64,000 nucleotides of DNA from JBGAJN01 sp044224905. GTDB taxonomy: Bacteria; Verrucomicrobiota; Verrucomicrobiia; Limisphaerales; JBGAJN01. The stretch spans positions 1,302,001 to 1,366,000 of the forward strand of contig JBGAJN010000001.1 of NCBI GenBank assembly GCA_044224905.1. Direction: 5' to 3'. Of the stretch, positions 61,738 through 64,000 are shown one piece after another. A program made the position numbers and the translations under genes. Position 1 is the stretch's first letter. Each line of letters opens with the position of its first letter. Under the pieces are notes generated by a model. That model ran no database searches, was not told the DNA's origin, and saw only the letters and a list, made by a program, of their open reading frames with translations.

Positions 61738-63234
61738 TTACTCTTGTGCTTGTTCCTTAGGCTCGGGCAACAGGAAGCCCACGGCGAATGCGATGACCGC
61801 GATGCTCGTCGCCACGATGCCGGCTGCTTGGGCCACGTGCGCGGGCAGGACGGGACCGGTTCCCGCGAGCATCGGCGCGATCAGGTTCGTCGTGAGGAAG
61901 GCCATGCTGGTGCCGATCATGCGGCCCCCGACGTTGGTGGCAAAGCTGCCGCCGGTGCCGCGCAGGTGCATCGGGAAAACCTTCGGCAGATATTCACCGA
62001 AGTAACTGAACTGTGCGACGGTCAGCAGCCCGCAGATCGCGTAGCACAGGAGAAATGCTTCACCGCCCTGTTTGAAGAACATGAAGTAAGTCAACGGCAT
62101 CACGATCAGCGCGGGAATTTGGAAAACCTTCAGCAACGCCACGCGGCTAATGCCGACGATGAGCAAGATCGCGAGCAGGATCCGTCCGACGAGGCCGCCC
62201 ATTTCCTGACGGAACTGCACCTTGTCGCTCATCTTTTTCACGCCGTCGTTGATCGGCAATTGTTTGACGAAGTTCTCTTTGATCTGGCCGACGAGTTCCT
62301 TGCGCGCGGGATCGGTCGGGGGCAGTGCGTTGAGTTGTTTGTTGAGGGCTTCGGCTTCCTTGCGCAGTGGGGCGAGCGCTTTGGCCTGTTCCTTCAACTC
62401 GGGCAAACCGGGCGTCACTCGTGAGACGGTAACTTGCAGGGCGCCGAATGCGATGCCGTAGGCGCACGCGGAGAGAATCGCCGTCACGATCGTGACGCGG
62501 CGCAGTTCGGGCGCGAACAGAGCCGCGAAGCTCGGACGCTTCAAAGTGCCGGCGGCGCGCTTGTCTTTCCAGACTTTCGACTCCGGCACGAATGGCAGCA
62601 AAAGCGCGATGGGAATTGCGGGAATAATTCCGGTCATCAAAAGATAGCGCCACGTCGCGGGATCAGTGGAACCGAGGCCGAGCGGAAGCCCCATGTGCGG
62701 CAGGTTTTTCATGTTCGCGCTGATCCAGATACTGATCATCGTTACGAAAACGCCGCCGAGTGACGCGAACGCCTGTGTGATGCCGAGCCAGCGTTCCTTC
62801 TGCTTTTTGTCTTCGAAGACTTCCGCGAGCCACGTGATCGCAGCGACGAATTCCACGCACACACCGATGAAGGTCGTGCTGCGGAAGAAAACGAACATCG
62901 GCAGCGACGTCGAGTAGGCCGCGGCAAACGGCGAGAACGAATAGAGGAAAATGCTCGCGGCCATGATTTTCTTGCGACCGAATTGGTCCACCAACCGACC
63001 GCCGAGCAGGCCGAACACGCCGCCGCACAGCGCGGAGATCCACAGCAGGCGCCCGACCCAATCGGTGACGAGCGGATTGTTCTGCGGAATCTTGAGCAAC
63101 TCCGCAATGGCCGGCGCGGCGACGAGCGGCGTCATCAGCAGCTCGTAGGTGTCGAATAGGAAGCCGATGCTCGCGATGACGATGATGAGCCAAATGGTGG
63201 GTGTGAACTTCTGGCCGGGTGCGGAGGAATTCAT
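61738..63234 (-). CDS. MFS sugar-type transporter with long central insertion
   Basis: About 498 residues from the ATG at 63234 (an in-frame TTG lies 36 nt upstream, within the regulatory region). GFLFDTYELLMTPLVAAP, GGRLVDQFGRKKIM and LPFVPESKVWKDKR match the sugar-porter/metabolite:H+ symporter layout. A hydrophilic, charged insertion of about 90 residues (LPELKEQAKALAPLRKEAEALNK ... KQLPINDGVKKMSDKVQF) follows helix 7, much longer than the usual loop and partly coiled coil. First gene of a catabolic operon; an AT-rich palindrome lies 40-64 bp upstream. Confidence 0.87.
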   Translation of the reverse strand: MNSSAPGQKFTPTIWLIIVIASIGFLFDTYELLMTPLVAAPAIAELLKIPQNNPLVTDWVGRLLWISALCGGVFGLLGGRLVDQFGRKKIMAASIFLYSFSPFAAAYSTSLPMFVFFRSTTFIGVCVEFVAAITWLAEVFEDKKQKERWLGITQAFASLGGVFVTMISIWISANMKNLPHMGLPLGLGSTDPATWRYLLMTGIIPAIPIALLLPFVPESKVWKDKRAAGTLKRPSFAALFAPELRRVTIVTAILSACAYGIAFGALQVTVSRVTPGLPELKEQAKALAPLRKEAEALNKQLNALPPTDPARKELVGQIKENFVKQLPINDGVKKMSDKVQFRQEMGGLVGRILLAILLIVGISRVALLKVFQIPALIVMPLTYFMFFKQGGEAFLLCYAICGLLTVAQFSYFGEYLPKVFPMHLRGTGGSFATNVGGRMIGTSMAFLTTNLIAPMLAGTGPVLPAHVAQAAGIVATSIAVIAFAVGFLLPEPKEQAQE

Positions 63235-63274
63235 GGGGGCGGTTATGCCAAGCCGGGGAAGCGTCGGCAAGTGG

Positions 63275-63298
63275 AATTATACGTGGACGTATTAAATT
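63275..63298. promoter_or_regulatory. AT-rich palindromic operator candidate upstream of MFS operon
   Basis: ATACGT-GG-ACGTAT (63279-63292) is a perfect palindrome embedded in AATTATAC-N6-GTATTAAATT. The arrangement TATAC-N6-GTATTA parallels the site at 26956-26979. It lies 41 bp upstream of the MFS start and 70 bp downstream of the PIG-L gene coding end region. Confidence 0.5.
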
Positions 63299-63341
63299 TT
63301 ATGACCCCTGACTGCGATCGTTTTCGAAGTCAGGCGAGCGG

Positions 63342-64000
63342 CTACAGAATTTCACTCGGGCGCGTGCTCATTGCCCACACGGCTTCGGCGTGTTTCACGC
63401 CGCACGTTGCGCCGCGGTAGCGCGCGAGATTGGCCTTGGCGGTTTGCGCCGCGTCGAGTTCGAGCGCGTTGTATTCTTTCTGGCGCACGAAGGCCATCAA
63501 TTGCCCGAGCCATTCCATCGCGGAAGGCCATTCGTTGCTCACGTCTATGTAAGTGTTCGGCTCGAAGCCGATCGTGTGGCCAGGACCGTTGTCGTAGAGA
63601 TAAATGCGGGGAACCTTCACCTTCTCGTTGCCGAGGATCGTGCCGGCTTGTTTCAACGCGATCTTGCTGATGGCCGACGCGGCTTCGTGATCGGGGTGGC
63701 GATCATGATGCCAGAGCATGAACGCAATGTCGGGTTGAACTTCCGCGACAACTTTGGCCACGGCGAGATTCGTCTCCTCGTTCATGTGGAAACGACCGGA
63801 GGCGTAATTGAGGAAACGCATTTCCGCGCCGTAGAAATGGGCGGTGTCACGGCTGACCTTGAGGAGTTCCTTCTCACGACCTTTCACGGGAGACCAGTTT
63901 GAGTAGTCACCGATGAGCGCGAGGATGACGACGCGGTAATCCTTGCGCAGCGCTTGCAGCATGATTCCGGGAATGCCGAACACGCAATCGTCGTAATGCG
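63342..64000 (-). CDS. PIG-L/LmbE-family deacetylase (5' end cut by window)
   Basis: The gene enters from the right edge; about 219 residues are visible. The zinc-binding motif usually written HPDD appears here as H-Y-D-D at the edge (HYDDCVFGIPGIMLQALRK). The distal histidine is in FMLWHHDRHPDHEAASAI, and the visible residues also include TIGFEPNTYIDVS. Members deacetylate N-acetylglucosamine-type groups. Proline replaced by tyrosine in the first motif is unusual but keeps His and both Asp residues. It is upstream of the MFS operon on the same strand with a 107-bp gap to its start. Confidence 0.85.
   Translation of the reverse strand, partial: HYDDCVFGIPGIMLQALRKDYRVVILALIGDYSNWSPVKGREKELLKVSRDTAHFYGAEMRFLNYASGRFHMNEETNLAVAKVVAEVQPDIAFMLWHHDRHPDHEAASAISKIALKQAGTILGNEKVKVPRIYLYDNGPGHTIGFEPNTYIDVSNEWPSAMEWLGQLMAFVRQKEYNALELDAAQTAKANLARYRGATCGVKHAEAVWAMSTRPSEIL

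Noticed and set aside
63304..63331. CCTGACT ... AGTCAGG inverted repeat
   Set aside because: Only 7 bp with a 14-nt loop and no T-tract in the needed direction; too weak to call a terminator for the PIG-L gene.
1..64000. CRISPR arrays, insertion sequences, prophage genes, tRNA and rRNA genes
   Set aside because: No regularly spaced repeats, transposase or integrase motifs, or tRNA cloverleaf/TTCGAATC-type arms were seen on reading both strands; a tRNAscan or repeat search could still find something subtle.

Overview
The window is a gene-dense, GC-rich stretch of bacterial chromosome with about 53 protein-coding genes. It most likely comes from a soil or freshwater member of the Verrucomicrobiota, Pedosphaera/Limisphaera-like. 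That assignment is inference from gene content: paired DUF1549/DUF1553 and DUF1501 proteins, PVC-type haem-binding CxxCH proteins, secreted sulfatases, ThuA proteins, many PQQ-like beta-propellers, the C-terminal domain ending in a NRFYRALTP-type motif, and a pyrophosphate-type phosphofructokinase. No rRNA, tRNA, CRISPR array, insertion sequence or prophage was recognised.

Layout. 1-9 kb: a cut YCF48-like propeller, a Tat-exported DUF3500 protein, PepP aminopeptidase, a LysR regulator divergent from pirin, YceI, a VOC dioxygenase-like protein and a secreted repeat protein with its own promoter. 9-14.5 kb: a repeat-bearing spacer, two divergent PQQ-propeller proteins, a lactonase and a small cytochrome c. 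14.5-21 kb: a secreted hydrolase group (two sulfatases, isochorismatase-like hydrolase, ThuA) closed by a strong bidirectional terminator. 21-27 kb: a five-gene minus-strand operon (PQQ propeller, HemN-like radical SAM protein, chorismate-lyase-like protein, halogenase-like flavoprotein, glycosyltransferase). 27-34 kb: the PVC trio of haem-HEAT protein, DUF1549/1553 and DUF1501. 34-43 kb: a tight five-gene operon joining TolC, two HlyD-type adaptors (one fused to a GAF region), a PqqD-M50 protease-HlyD fusion and a short SecA-like ATPase. 43-46.9 kb: a di-haem peroxidase, a LOG-family protein, a zinc-ribbon protein and a frameshifted SPFH protein preceded by a c-di-AMP (ydaO/yuaA-type) riboswitch. 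47-53.9 kb: an MFS carrier, mntH-usp with promoter and operator, DUF971, an RGG-rich conserved protein, outer-membrane phospholipase A and a zinc-ribbon protein. 54-59.5 kb: an aminotransferase, the nrdR-unknown-hinT operon with an NrdR box, DUF1802, Maf and PPi-PFK. 59.7-64 kb: an FAH/alcohol dehydrogenase/MFS catabolic operon and a cut PIG-L deacetylase.

The two most interesting items are the 34-43 kb operon and the riboswitch. The operon looks like an envelope-spanning export machine whose only recognisable motor is a C-terminally reduced SecA, paired with a PqqD-type peptide-recognition domain and a site-2 protease. The riboswitch carries the near-diagnostic CCGTCAGCTAACCTCG block and sits in front of a broken SPFH gene, with zinc-ribbon and LOG genes downstream. 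Starts, motifs and structures were read by eye; no database search was run.
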